Source: DAXETY01 sp051155755 (GTDB taxonomy: Bacteria; Desulfobacterota; Desulfobacteria; Desulfobacterales; SG8-13). Taken from it: DNA of 64,000 nucleotides. The translations under genes and the position numbers were made by a program. The stretch spans positions 3,336 to 67,335 of the forward strand of contig DAXETY010000023.1 in assembly GCA_051155755.1 (NCBI GenBank). The letters are read 5' to 3'. Positions 41,484 through 51,301 of this stretch are shown piece by piece. The notes below the pieces were generated by a model that saw nothing but the letters and a program-made list of their open reading frames with translations, did no database searches and was not told where the DNA came from. Numbering within the stretch: the stretch's first letter is position 1; each line of letters starts with the position of its first letter.

Positions 41484-43726
41484 GAAACACCAACCTGAAA
41501 TATGTGAGACCCAAACGGTTGGTCCGATGGGTGCCGGCGATCATCATCGTTCTTCTGGCCGGCGCCGTCTCCCTGGGCATTCTGTCGGCCCAGGAAATGA
41601 AGCGCCTGATCAACGAGGATTTCAATGCCCAACAGCTCTCGCTGGCCCGCCACACCGCCAGCATCCTGGAGCAGAACTTCAAAATCCTGAAAAACGAGCT
41701 GCTCACCCTGGCCCTGTCGCCCTCGATCCAGTACGTCGAGTCGGTTTCCTGGCACAACCGCATGAAAATCTCCCTGTCGAGCGTGCGCGAATACGGCGTT
41801 TTTCGAATCGTTCTGATCGGCCCCGACGGGCGGCGCCGCTATTCCTTTGACGAAAACCAGGCCGTTTACGCCAGCGAATCCGACACCGAGCCCCCGAGCT
41901 ATTTTCAATGGAGCCGGGATCCGCAACATCTGAATATGGTATACATCAGTGCGGTGGAGGCCGGCGTGGTGGGCAATTCCGAGCCGGGGCTGCGCATGAT
42001 TCTGGCCACGCCGGTCTACCAGATTTCCCCGGACGAAGCCCATCCGGTGCCCACGCAGGAATTTGCCGGGGTGCTGGCCTTCCACCTGGACGCCGGGCAG
42101 CTGGCCCGCAAATTCGCCGGCCCGATCCGCTCGGGCAAAACCGGTTATGCCTGGGTCATCGACGACAAAGGCAAATTTCTCTACCACCTCGAGGAGCGGT
42201 TCGTCGGCCAGAACGCCTTCGAGGCCCGCAAAGCCGAAGACCCGCACATCTCCTTTGCCAAGATCAACATGCTCCAGAAGGAGAAGATGCTGCAGGGCAA
42301 AGAAGGCACCTCCTGGTACATCTCCGGTTGGCACCGCGGGCAAACCGGACAGATGAAAAAGCTGATCGCCTTTGCGCCGGTGTTCATCGGCGCGGCCAAT
42401 GCCGAACAGACCTGGTCGGTGGCCGTGGTGGCGCCGGTTGCCGAGGTCCAGGGCGCGGTCCAGATGGTCTACACCCGCCAGGCGGCCATCCAGCTGGTCT
42501 TCGGGATGATCATCCTGGTGCTGCTGTTCCTGCTGCGTTCCAACGAGCGGATGTGGACCCGCACCCTGGAACGGGAGGTGGAGTACAAAACCCGGGACCT
42601 GGAAAGCTACGCCCGCCGCTTGAAGCATTCGGAAGCGCGCTACCGCTCCCTGGTGGAGTCGGCCGACGACCTGATATGCGCCCTGGATGCCGGCGGCCGC
42701 ATCCAGGCCATGAATCGCAGTTGGACTCGCATGACCGATCAGCCGGTGGATGAAGCCGTCGGAAAATCGATCTGGGAGATCATCAAATTCAACGACCCGG
42801 AACGTGTCCGGGACGCCGTCTCCCGTGTGCTGGAGACCGATCGCCCCGTTGCCCGGGAAGAAATGGCCCGGATCGGCGACCGGCTTTACGATCTCGACAC
42901 CAAGTACACCAAGGTAACCGGAACCGATCCCCCCGATGCGCCCACCGTGCTGGTCATCGCCCGGGACATCACCGAGCACAAGCGCATCGAAGGCCAGCTG
43001 TTCAATGCGCAGAAACTGGCCTCTCTGGGGGAGCTCTCCGCCGGAGTGGCCCATGAAATCAACAATCCGATCGCCATCATCCTCGGTTTTACCGAGATGC
43101 TGCTGGAAAAAACAGAGACCGGTTCCAAAGAGGAAAAAATTCTCAAGGCGATCGAACGGCAGGGAAACAACTGCAAACGGATCGTCGAAAACCTGCTGGC
43201 CTTCGCCCGCATCCCCGGTCAGGAAGCCGCTACGGCCGATCTGGCAACCAGTCTGCGCAAGGTCGTCGATGTCGTGCGCAACACGCTGCTCACCGAGAAA
43301 GTCGATCTGGATGTCGAGCTGCCGGACGGCCTGCCGGAGGTGACCGGCAGCAGCCAGGAACTGGAGCAGGTTTTTTTGAACATCATCAACAACGCCGTTG
43401 CAGCCATGGAGGGTGGAGGACTTCTGCGCATTACCGCCGGCCGCAAGGGCGATTTTATTCGGATCGATTTCCGCGACACCGGTCCGGGGATCCCCGCCGA
43501 AATTCGGGATAAAATTTTCGAACCGTTCTTTACCACCAAAAAGGTCGGTGAAGGCACCGGTCTGGGCCTTTCGGTCAGTTACGGTATCGTCAAGAAATTC
43601 GGCGGGGAAATCCGGGTCGAAAGCCGAACCGATCATCAAACGGGAGATACCGGCGCGACCTTCAGCGTGTTGTTGCCGATCGCACCGGTGGAGACAGCCG
43701 CCGAAACGCCGGCCGTCACCGCTTAA
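41480..43726 (+). CDS. Sensor histidine kinase with Cache-type periplasmic domain and PAS
   Basis: A 748-residue inner-membrane kinase. TM helices at about 15-37 and about 335-352 flank a large periplasmic sensor (about 40-330, Cache-like by layout). A PAS domain follows (about 385-500), then HisKA with phospho-acceptor His525 (GVAHEINNP) and the HATPase module (DTGPGIPAEIRDKIFEPFF, TGLGLSVSYG). Start overlaps the PEP-like stop (ATGA), and a lone response regulator follows by 24 bp. It is the sensor end of this operon. Confidence 0.92.
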   Translation: MRNTNLKYVRPKRLVRWVPAIIIVLLAGAVSLGILSAQEMKRLINEDFNAQQLSLARHTASILEQNFKILKNELLTLALSPSIQYVESVSWHNRMKISLSSVREYGVFRIVLIGPDGRRRYSFDENQAVYASESDTEPPSYFQWSRDPQHLNMVYISAVEAGVVGNSEPGLRMILATPVYQISPDEAHPVPTQEFAGVLAFHLDAGQLARKFAGPIRSGKTGYAWVIDDKGKFLYHLEERFVGQNAFEARKAEDPHISFAKINMLQKEKMLQGKEGTSWYISGWHRGQTGQMKKLIAFAPVFIGAANAEQTWSVAVVAPVAEVQGAVQMVYTRQAAIQLVFGMIILVLLFLLRSNERMWTRTLEREVEYKTRDLESYARRLKHSEARYRSLVESADDLICALDAGGRIQAMNRSWTRMTDQPVDEAVGKSIWEIIKFNDPERVRDAVSRVLETDRPVAREEMARIGDRLYDLDTKYTKVTGTDPPDAPTVLVIARDITEHKRIEGQLFNAQKLASLGELSAGVAHEINNPIAIILGFTEMLLEKTETGSKEEKILKAIERQGNNCKRIVENLLAFARIPGQEAATADLATSLRKVVDVVRNTLLTEKVDLDVELPDGLPEVTGSSQELEQVFLNIINNAVAAMEGGGLLRITAGRKGDFIRIDFRDTGPGIPAEIRDKIFEPFFTTKKVGEGTGLGLSVSYGIVKKFGGEIRVESRTDHQTGDTGATFSVLLPIAPVETAAETPAVTA

Positions 43727-43749
43727 GCCGGATCAGGAGGAGACCGATT

Positions 43750-44181
43750 ATGGGGCAACGAATACTTGTCGTCGATGACGAACTCGACATGCTGATGCTG
43801 CTGCAGATGATTATCGAAGACAACACCGACTATGCGGTGGAGACCACCAACAACCCGTCCGAAGCGCTGAAGCTGCTCTCACAGAAATGCTACGACCTGG
43901 TGATCAGCGACCTGAAAATGCCCGGCATGGACGGTCTGGAGCTGTTCGGAGAAATGAGGCAGATCTGCCCGGCCACACCGGTGATCATGATCACCGCTTA
44001 TGGATCGGCCCAGGCCGCCGATGAGGCCCTGCAGGCCGGCGTGGACGACTTCATCACCAAGCCGTTTCGAAAAGACCGGATATTGTTTACCATTCAACGT
44101 TCGCTGGAAATGTCGCGCCTGAAGCAGGAAAACCTGGAACTAAAAGGCAAGATCGGAAAGGACCGCAGCGACAATTCCTGA
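43750..44181 (+). CDS. Single-domain response regulator
   Basis: A 143-residue receiver protein: acidic pair in VVDDELDM, phospho-acceptor Asp54 (VISDLKMPGMDGLE), the signalling Thr in ITAYGS and Lys in TKPF. The tail is helical (LEMSRLKQENLELKGKI) with no DNA-binding domain. Probably phosphorylated by the adjacent kinase; because it lacks an output domain it may act on another operon protein such as the receiver-less sigma-54 activator. That link is inference. Confidence 0.92.
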   Translation: MGQRILVVDDELDMLMLLQMIIEDNTDYAVETTNNPSEALKLLSQKCYDLVISDLKMPGMDGLELFGEMRQICPATPVIMITAYGSAQAADEALQAGVDDFITKPFRKDRILFTIQRSLEMSRLKQENLELKGKIGKDRSDNS

Positions 44182-44268
44182 CTTTCTTCCCCGACCGCAA
44201 TGGTTTTCTTTCCACCTGTCGAACTGTCCGGCAGGCCGGCTCGATTCATTGCAGCCCGGCGGACGTTT

Positions 44269-44358
44269 TCAATCCATCAGGTCTTTCTTCATCGATTCGT
44301 ACTGCTGCTTGTCGATCTCTCCCCGAGCATAGCGTTCTTTGGGCTTTTTGCGTTGTCG
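44269..44358 (-). other. SHOCT-like tail in frame behind a TGA stop
   Basis: Continuing in frame after the TGA of the MHRGYG-repeat gene, the minus strand encodes RQRKKPKERYARGEIDKQQY then ESMKKDLMD before a second TGA. The RYARGEIDKQQY...MKKDL part fits the SHOCT motif found at the C-terminus of many short membrane or secreted proteins. No start codon or ribosome site precedes it, so it is either a remnant of a lost gene or an extension reached only by readthrough. Confidence 0.5.
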
Positions 44359-44904
44359 TCAATAAATGGAGCGCATCCATCCGGTATTCTTATCCACCAT
44401 GTACCTGTCCACCAGCGAGCCGTCCTTGGTGCGGATATCGACCACGTAGTGGTCGTCTTTTTCTTCGACCTGGTCGACCTTCAGGTTGGGGTTGCGGCTG
44501 GAGCTCAGATAATTTTCCACCATGGCTTCGGCTTCGTCCTTGCTGAACTGGCGCTGCTGCCCCGGACGGTAGGGTTCGGGACGATATCCGTATCCGGGTC
44601 CCGGACCGTAGCCGCGGTGCATCCTGCCCGACCCATAGCCGCCGTAACCGCGATGCATGCCGGGCCCCATCTCATCGCCATAACCGCGATGCATGCCCGG
44701 TCCCATACCGTAGCCGCGATGCATTCCCGGTCCGTATCCGGGGCCGTAGTCCTGGCTTCGTCCGCACCAGGGACAAAACCAGCCTTCCCCGGACTGCGGC
44801 CCCTGCGGCGGTGCCGGCTGTCCCTGCTGCGCCAAGGCCGTGGCGGCTGCCCCCATCAGCAGCATCATGATCGCAACTGCCCATGCCAATTGATATTTCT
44901 TCAT
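44359..44904 (-). CDS. Secreted MHRGYG-repeat protein with PepSY-like domain
   Basis: A 181-residue exported protein: signal peptide (AWAVAIMMLLMGAAATALAQ), then FCPWCGRSQ, then four copies of an MHRGYG unit separated by Gly/Pro-rich linkers (three within GPGMHRGYG), and a C-terminal PepSY-like domain (about 120-181, SKDEAEAMVENYL ... MVDKNTGWMRSIY). His, Met and Cys in repeats suggest periplasmic metal binding. It is divergent from a membrane kinase/sigma-54 regulator pair, the arrangement of zraP with zraSR, although it is not a homologue of ZraP. Confidence 0.82.
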   Translation of the reverse strand: MKKYQLAWAVAIMMLLMGAAATALAQQGQPAPPQGPQSGEGWFCPWCGRSQDYGPGYGPGMHRGYGMGPGMHRGYGDEMGPGMHRGYGGYGSGRMHRGYGPGPGYGYRPEPYRPGQQRQFSKDEAEAMVENYLSSSRNPNLKVDQVEEKDDHYVVDIRTKDGSLVDRYMVDKNTGWMRSIY

Positions 44905-44951
44905 GCCAAACCTCCCTGAATGTTAAAAATCCGTTTTCTCTGGAATCTCCA

Positions 44952-44972
44952 GTTTTGCATCACAACCAAAAC
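44952..44972. promoter_or_regulatory. Inverted repeat upstream of the MHRGYG-repeat gene
   Basis: GTTTTG-N9-CAAAAC, about 50 bp upstream of the minus-strand start and about 200 bp from the divergent kinase start. A candidate operator; I see no sigma-54 boxes with correct spacing in this interval. Confidence 0.35.
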
Positions 44973-45170
44973 GTAGGTTGCCGGATGCGGATGGCAAGGG
45001 CATGCGTTTTGCTGCGTATTGCGATGGGCGGGAAAACCGAAGACGGATTGTAACCAAATTACCCGGAAACAAGTTTTACAGCCAACAGCCTGTTTACAAA
45101 ATACCCGCTCAATCTTACCTTTTCCACGGAAGGAATCGGCAAACCGCAACCACTTTGGGACAAAAAACCG

Positions 45171-46919
45171 ATGCTGCAACGCAAATCCTTTAAGCCCCGC
45201 GGCGGCCTGCATCAAACCTCGCCCGGTCTGATCGTCGGCGCCACCTTGATTCTGCTGGTGGTGGTGGTGGTGCTGGCGGTGCAAAACTACAACCGCGAAA
45301 AACGGTACATGTCCGACATCCTGACCGAAAAAGGTGCCGCAATCATCCGGGGGGTGGAGGCCGGTGCCCGCACCGGTATGCGCCACATGATGTGGGGCGA
45401 CCAGCTGGTGCAGAAACTGCTGGAAGAGACCGCCCGGCTGCCCGGTGTCATTTACATGGCGCTGATCGACGCAGACGGGCGCATTCTCGCCCACAGCGAC
45501 CCGCAGCAGATCGGCGGCGCGTATCCCCGCGATATGCAGGCCGCCGGGTCTCCGGATGCCTTTACCTGGCGGATCGTCACCGATCCGAAGGGCCGTACAT
45601 TCGAAGTCTATCATCGGTTCCAGCCGCTGAGGCCGGGCAATATGGCGGGCCACGAACACATGATGCGCCGCCACGGCATGATGATGGGCCGCCGGCTGCC
45701 GCCGGCCGAAGAACGGCGCGAAATCATCCTAGCCGGCCTGGATGTCACCCCCTTTGAAGAAGCCCGCCGGGAAGACATCCGCAACACGGTCATCATATCG
45801 GCCGTGCTGCTTCTGCTGGGCTTCGGCGGACTGGTGTCGATGTTCTGGGCCCAGAGCTACCGCACCACCCGCAGGACCCTGCAGGACACCAGTGCCTTCG
45901 CCGACGAGGTGGTTTCCAATCTGCCGGTGGGATTGATCGCCACCGACCGCAACGGCAAGATCGCCTTTTTCAACGATGCGGCCGAAACCATCACCGGCAA
46001 GAGCGCTGCAGCGGCCATGGACAAGGACCCGGATGCGGTGCTGCCATCCTGCTGGTGCGGACTCAAGGCGCAGCTGGAGGCCGGAGGGCCGGTCCTGGAA
46101 AAAGAAATGGAGTGTGCCTTTGCGGAGCGGCGGCAGGTGCCGCTGGCGGTCAGTGCCGCGCGCATCGTCAACGAAGAGGGGCGGTTTGTTGGTAACATCA
46201 TCATTTTGCGGGATCTGGGGGAAATCCGGCGCCTGCAGGAAGAAATCCGCCGCCAGGAAAAACTGGCGGCCCTGGGCGGCCTGGCCGCCGGCGTGGCCCA
46301 TGAAATCCGCAATCCGCTCAGCTCCATCAAGGGCATTGCCACGTATTTCGGCAGCCGCGCCGAAGCGGGCAGCCAGGACCGGGAGGCGGCCGAGGTCATG
46401 GTCCAGGAGGTGGACCGTTTGAACCGGGTGATTACCGAACTGTTGGAATTCGCCCGGCCTTCCGAACTGCGCCGGCAGCCGGTGGAGCTGGCACCGCTGC
46501 TGGCGCACTCGGTGCGGCTGATCGAACAGGATGCCCGCACCCGGCAAATCGAGGTGCGGCTGGAAAACGAATCCGAGCCGCTGCAGGTCGCGCTGGATCC
46601 GGACCGTTTTTCCCAGTGTCTGCTCAACCTGTACCTGAACGCCATCGAGTCCATGGATCGCGGCGGCCGACTGACGGTGAAAAGTCGTAAAGCCGACGAC
46701 GGGGAGGTGCGGATCGAAATCGCCGACACCGGAAGCGGCATTGCCCCCGAACACCTGAGCCAGATCTTCGACCCTTATTTTACCACCAAATCGAAAGGCA
46801 CCGGCCTGGGACTGGCCATCGTCCACAAGCTCATCGAGGCCCACAACGGCCGGATCAAGGTTCGCAGCACCCCCGGTGCGGGCTCGGTGGTTACCATTTT
46901 CCTGCCGGTGCAATCGTAA
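45171..46919 (+). CDS. Sensor histidine kinase, ZraS-like
   Basis: A 582-residue membrane kinase: TM about 20-42 (LIVGATLILLVVVVVLAV), a periplasmic domain (about 45-200) that contains a His/Met-rich loop (GHEHMMRRHGMMMGRR), TM about 205-225, PAS about 240-365 with a CWC pair, HisKA with His377 (GVAHEIRNP), HATPase at the end (DTGSGIAPEHLSQIFDPYF). The His/Met loop may sense metal. The TTG-started regulator follows by 11 bp. Confidence 0.92.
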   Translation: MLQRKSFKPRGGLHQTSPGLIVGATLILLVVVVVLAVQNYNREKRYMSDILTEKGAAIIRGVEAGARTGMRHMMWGDQLVQKLLEETARLPGVIYMALIDADGRILAHSDPQQIGGAYPRDMQAAGSPDAFTWRIVTDPKGRTFEVYHRFQPLRPGNMAGHEHMMRRHGMMMGRRLPPAEERREIILAGLDVTPFEEARREDIRNTVIISAVLLLLGFGGLVSMFWAQSYRTTRRTLQDTSAFADEVVSNLPVGLIATDRNGKIAFFNDAAETITGKSAAAAMDKDPDAVLPSCWCGLKAQLEAGGPVLEKEMECAFAERRQVPLAVSAARIVNEEGRFVGNIIILRDLGEIRRLQEEIRRQEKLAALGGLAAGVAHEIRNPLSSIKGIATYFGSRAEAGSQDREAAEVMVQEVDRLNRVITELLEFARPSELRRQPVELAPLLAHSVRLIEQDARTRQIEVRLENESEPLQVALDPDRFSQCLLNLYLNAIESMDRGGRLTVKSRKADDGEVRIEIADTGSGIAPEHLSQIFDPYFTTKSKGTGLGLAIVHKLIEAHNGRIKVRSTPGAGSVVTIFLPVQS

Positions 46920-46930
46920 AGGAGGATTCC

Positions 46931-48301
<1,371 letters not shown>

Positions 48302-48445
48302 CGGCTGGTCAGTATGATGATTGGCCGTTTGAGACTTGAATGGAGGGAATAAAATCAGCGGCAGCCCGTCGATCGCCTCCGCCGCCGTGAGAATTCGAAT
48401 CGGAACGGAAGGCTCTCCGGCCGGGCAAAGGCAGACCGGTGGGAG

Positions 48446-49351
48446 TTACCGGGACGAAGCGGCGCCGGTGACCAACGCAAGGTCGTGAAGCAGGCGCTGC
48501 ACCCGGTCCGCCTTGCGGTGGTCGCCGAGAGCCAGAAATCGAGACCGGGCGGCTTCATAGTGTTTGCGGGCCTCGCCGGTCAGTTCCACCGACCAGTAAA
48601 GATTGCCCAGATTGGCCAGGTTGTCCGCCTCCCGCCGGCCGCAACCCAGGGCGCGGTTCAACCGCAACGCTTCACAGAGCGCTTTATCGGCGGCATGGAA
48701 GCGTCCCAGCATGGTCAATGCCAGTCCCAGATGTCCCAACGTTTCGGCCAGTCCGGGCTGATTCTGACCCTGGCGCTGGATCTCACCGGCCTCTTCCAGC
48801 AGGGGCAAGGCGCGGGACGGTTGCCCCCGGAGCAGGTAGGCGGCGGCCAGCCAACCCAGCAATACCGCCATGGTTTCGCGCTCACGGACGCTGCGGGCAA
48901 ATTCCAGGGCCTCGACCAGCAGGGGGATCGACGATTGGCGCTTGCCGTTGGCTCGCTGGACGGCCAACAGCCCCAGGTAGTCTTCCAGAGCGTCCCGGTT
49001 CCGTCCGAGCGACCGATGCAGCCGCAGGCCTTCCTGAAACAGCGCTGCGGCCGGTTCGGAAAAATTGCCGGCCAACAATATCCGCCCCAGTTCACTGCAG
49101 CAATCGGCAATCCGGCTGCGCCGGCTGCCTTCGCGGTCGATCGCCTGGGCACTGTCGAGCATGACCCGGGCGGTATCCACATCGCCGGCCAAACCGTACA
49201 GGACCGCCAGGCGGCTGTAGTCGTCGACCATGCCGGTCAGGCTGCCCAGGGCCCGGTTGATTTCCAGGGCCTTGTGCTTCATCTCCAGGGCCGCCGCCAG
49301 CTCTTCTGCACTTTCGGGGTGTTCGGATTTCCAGCGTTCTGCCACCGACAT
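48446..49351 (-). CDS. Tetratricopeptide-repeat protein
   Basis: A 301-residue soluble protein built from about seven TPR helices pairs; repeats are visible as GLAGDVDTARVMLDSAQAI, GNFSEPAAALFQEGLRLHR, RGQPSRALPLLEEAGEI, LGRFHAADKALCEALRLNR and ELTGEARKHYEAARSRF. It is a protein-binding scaffold; the partner is unknown. It is alone on the minus strand between two regulatory loci. Confidence 0.85.
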   Translation of the reverse strand: MSVAERWKSEHPESAEELAAALEMKHKALEINRALGSLTGMVDDYSRLAVLYGLAGDVDTARVMLDSAQAIDREGSRRSRIADCCSELGRILLAGNFSEPAAALFQEGLRLHRSLGRNRDALEDYLGLLAVQRANGKRQSSIPLLVEALEFARSVRERETMAVLLGWLAAAYLLRGQPSRALPLLEEAGEIQRQGQNQPGLAETLGHLGLALTMLGRFHAADKALCEALRLNRALGCGRREADNLANLGNLYWSVELTGEARKHYEAARSRFLALGDHRKADRVQRLLHDLALVTGAASSR

Positions 49352-49515
49352 GCCGATATCCTTTACGAATCCGGAATCCAGGGTCGCGGTACCCGGTGTT
49401 GCCTAGACCGCGCCGGAGTTCTTTGATTTCGTCGTCCGCGCACCCGCCCGCCCGGCATTTTGATCGCCCATCGTTACGAGGGTTCGCAGCCGGTATTGAC
49501 GCTTCATTTGATTCG

Positions 49516-49557
49516 GGCCGTCTTCGACGGCGTTTTCCACCGCCGAAGACGGCCGGT
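49516..49557 (-). terminator. Terminator hairpin after OFA transporter
   Basis: 15-bp stem with one mismatch (49516-49530 with 49540-49554), immediately downstream of the OFA stop. The T-run (TTTT) lies on the plus-strand side, so its minus-strand action is probable and not certain. Confidence 0.6.
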
Positions 49558-49564
49558 TTTATAG

Positions 49565-50962
49565 TTAACGCGTGGCAAACAGTTTCGGAAACAATCGAAT
49601 TCGACTCTTGGAGGATTTCTCCGCCGCTGCTTCGCCTTCGGTTTCCGATACAAATCCGGGCTGATAAATGAAGTAGCCGCTGTAGAGCTTGCCCGGCTCC
49701 AGCTCGCCGATGATGGTGGCCTTTTCACGCAGGCTGCGCGGGGCCCGGGTGATCAGTGCCATCCCGGCGCTCAAAAACAGCAGGAAAGCCGCCATGATGT
49801 AGGCCGTCTCAGGAGAACCGGTTTTGGCGACGATCATCTGGGCTACCCGCGGGAAGATAAAACCGCCGATACCCCAGGCCGAGAAGACCAGACCGTAGTT
49901 GGTGCCGAAATTTTTCAGCCCGAAATAGTCCTTGGTGGCCGAGGGAAACAGCGACAGGTTGGTGCCGTAGTTGAACCCGATCAGCGTGGCGGCCGTGAGC
50001 AGCAGGGTGGCCTGGCTTTCACCGATGAAAATCAGCGCGGTGATGATCACTCCCTGCAGCGAGAGCATGATGGCCAGGGTGAGGGTACGCCCGATCTTAT
50101 CGGAGATGATGCCGGCAACGATCCGGCCGCTGGCATTTCCAACGGCCATCAGCGCCACCACGATCCAGGCCCAGGTGCCCAGGCTCTGCTTGGCCATGCC
50201 GGCCACGCTGCCGATAATAATCAGCCCGGCGCCGGAGCCGATGCAGAACATCACCCAGAGCTTGAAAAAGGCCTTGGTCTTGATCACCTCGCTGGGGGGA
50301 AACTCCTCGGTTTTTACCGCCGGTCGCAGCTTTTTCACGTTCTTGGGTTTGACCTCTTCAGGCTTGTAGCCTTCCGGCGGATTGACCAGCAGCATGGCCA
50401 GCGCACAGACGATGAAGATAAAGGCGATGCCGAAGATCATCATGGACCGATCCAGTCCGAACTGGCCGATCAAATAGGTGGCCAGCGGTGCGATGTAGAC
50501 GGCGGCCAGGCCGAAGCCGGCAACCACCAGCCCGGCGATCATCCCGGTTTTCGACGGCGGAAACCACTTGATGGCCGGCGGGGTGGCCGAGGCATACCCG
50601 AATCCCAGCCCCAGACCGGTCAGCACGCCGAAGCCCAGGATCCAGTTGGCCAGCAGGGTGCTCTGGGAAGTGGCCATCAGCCCGGCACCGGTGAGCAGCC
50701 CGCCGAAAATCGCCGTGATGCGGGGGTTGACTTTGTCCTGCAGCCGTCCGGCCGCCAGCATGCCCAGGGTGAACATCAGACAGCAAACGGCAAACGGATC
50801 GTTGAGCGAAGCGATATCCCAGTTGAAGCGGCCGTCACCGGCCAGGATCGACTCCTTGATCTCCTGTTTAAAAATGCTCCAGGTGTATAAAATACCCAGC
50901 GCCAGGTTGATGCCCAGACCCGCCATGGTGACTGTCCACCCGCGATTCTTAATCTCCGTCAT
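49565..50962 (-). CDS. OFA-family (oxalate/formate antiporter type) MFS transporter
   Basis: A 465-residue MFS permease with about 12 membrane helices. NRGWTVTMAGLGINLALGILYTW is the conserved N-terminus of the OFA family, and the central loop is basic (KPEEVKPKNVKKLRP). The ATG at 50962 follows AAGGAGGAGG; the frame extends 30 bases further. The family includes oxalate:formate exchangers and monocarboxylate permeases; substrate here is not determined. Its transcription likely depends on sigma-54, with enhancer repeats between it and the regulator gene. Confidence 0.9.
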   Translation of the reverse strand: MTEIKNRGWTVTMAGLGINLALGILYTWSIFKQEIKESILAGDGRFNWDIASLNDPFAVCCLMFTLGMLAAGRLQDKVNPRITAIFGGLLTGAGLMATSQSTLLANWILGFGVLTGLGLGFGYASATPPAIKWFPPSKTGMIAGLVVAGFGLAAVYIAPLATYLIGQFGLDRSMMIFGIAFIFIVCALAMLLVNPPEGYKPEEVKPKNVKKLRPAVKTEEFPPSEVIKTKAFFKLWVMFCIGSGAGLIIIGSVAGMAKQSLGTWAWIVVALMAVGNASGRIVAGIISDKIGRTLTLAIMLSLQGVIITALIFIGESQATLLLTAATLIGFNYGTNLSLFPSATKDYFGLKNFGTNYGLVFSAWGIGGFIFPRVAQMIVAKTGSPETAYIMAAFLLFLSAGMALITRAPRSLREKATIIGELEPGKLYSGYFIYQPGFVSETEGEAAAEKSSKSRIRLFPKLFATR

Positions 50963-51066
50963 GGTCGAACCTCCTCCTCCTTGCGATGGCATGAACGATG
51001 TTCAGTGAATGTCATTCATTTGCCGAATTAATAGGGAACAAAAATGAAATTTGACTTCGATTCATC

Positions 51067-51081
51067 GCAAGAAAAATGCCA
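51067..51081 (-). promoter_or_regulatory. Sigma-54 promoter of the OFA transporter
   Basis: On the minus strand TGGCATTTTTCTTGC keeps the invariant GG and GC with 10 bases between and matches TGGCA...TTGC. Transcription would start around 51055, giving a leader of about 90 bases before ATG 50962. Confidence 0.8.
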
Positions 51082-51159
51082 AACCGGCTGGAATCCATAT
51101 CCAATTGAAATTCATATAAAAAATTGGGAACATGGCCGCTGCGGCCGTAAATCGAATTT

Positions 51160-51173
51160 ACAACCAAAGTTGT
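51160..51173. promoter_or_regulatory. ACAAC-N4-GTTGT repeat, copy 1
   Basis: ACAACCAAAGTTGT, followed by GGG. One of three copies upstream of the sigma-54 promoter, about 105 bp from the expected transcription start. Confidence 0.75.
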
Positions 51174-51228
51174 GGGCGCAGTCGGCATTGCTTCTCAAGC
51201 CCCAATGTTTCCGGGCCAACAATCAAAA

Positions 51229-51242
51229 ACAACCCTGGTTGT
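51229..51242. promoter_or_regulatory. ACAAC-N4-GTTGT repeat, copy 2
   Basis: ACAACCCTGGTTGT, followed by GG. Same arms as copy 1, different spacer. Confidence 0.75.
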
Positions 51243-51246
51243 GGTT

Positions 51247-51260
51247 ACAACTTTTGTTGT
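51247..51260. promoter_or_regulatory. ACAAC-N4-GTTGT repeat, copy 3
   Basis: ACAACTTTTGTTGT, followed by GGG. Starts 18 bp after copy 2, close to two helical turns, so both sites lie on nearly the same DNA face. Confidence 0.75.
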
Positions 51261-51301
51261 GGGGGATGCCGGAGGTGTGCAGCCGGAAACGGGAGCGGGA
51301 A

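Noticed and set aside
41432..43639. 735-codon minus-strand frame
   Set aside because: Antisense to a complete histidine kinase.
44905..45170. Sigma-54 promoter for the MHRGYG-repeat protein or the kinase
   Set aside because: Several GG...GC pairs occur, but those I checked have 7 to 9 bases between them instead of 10.
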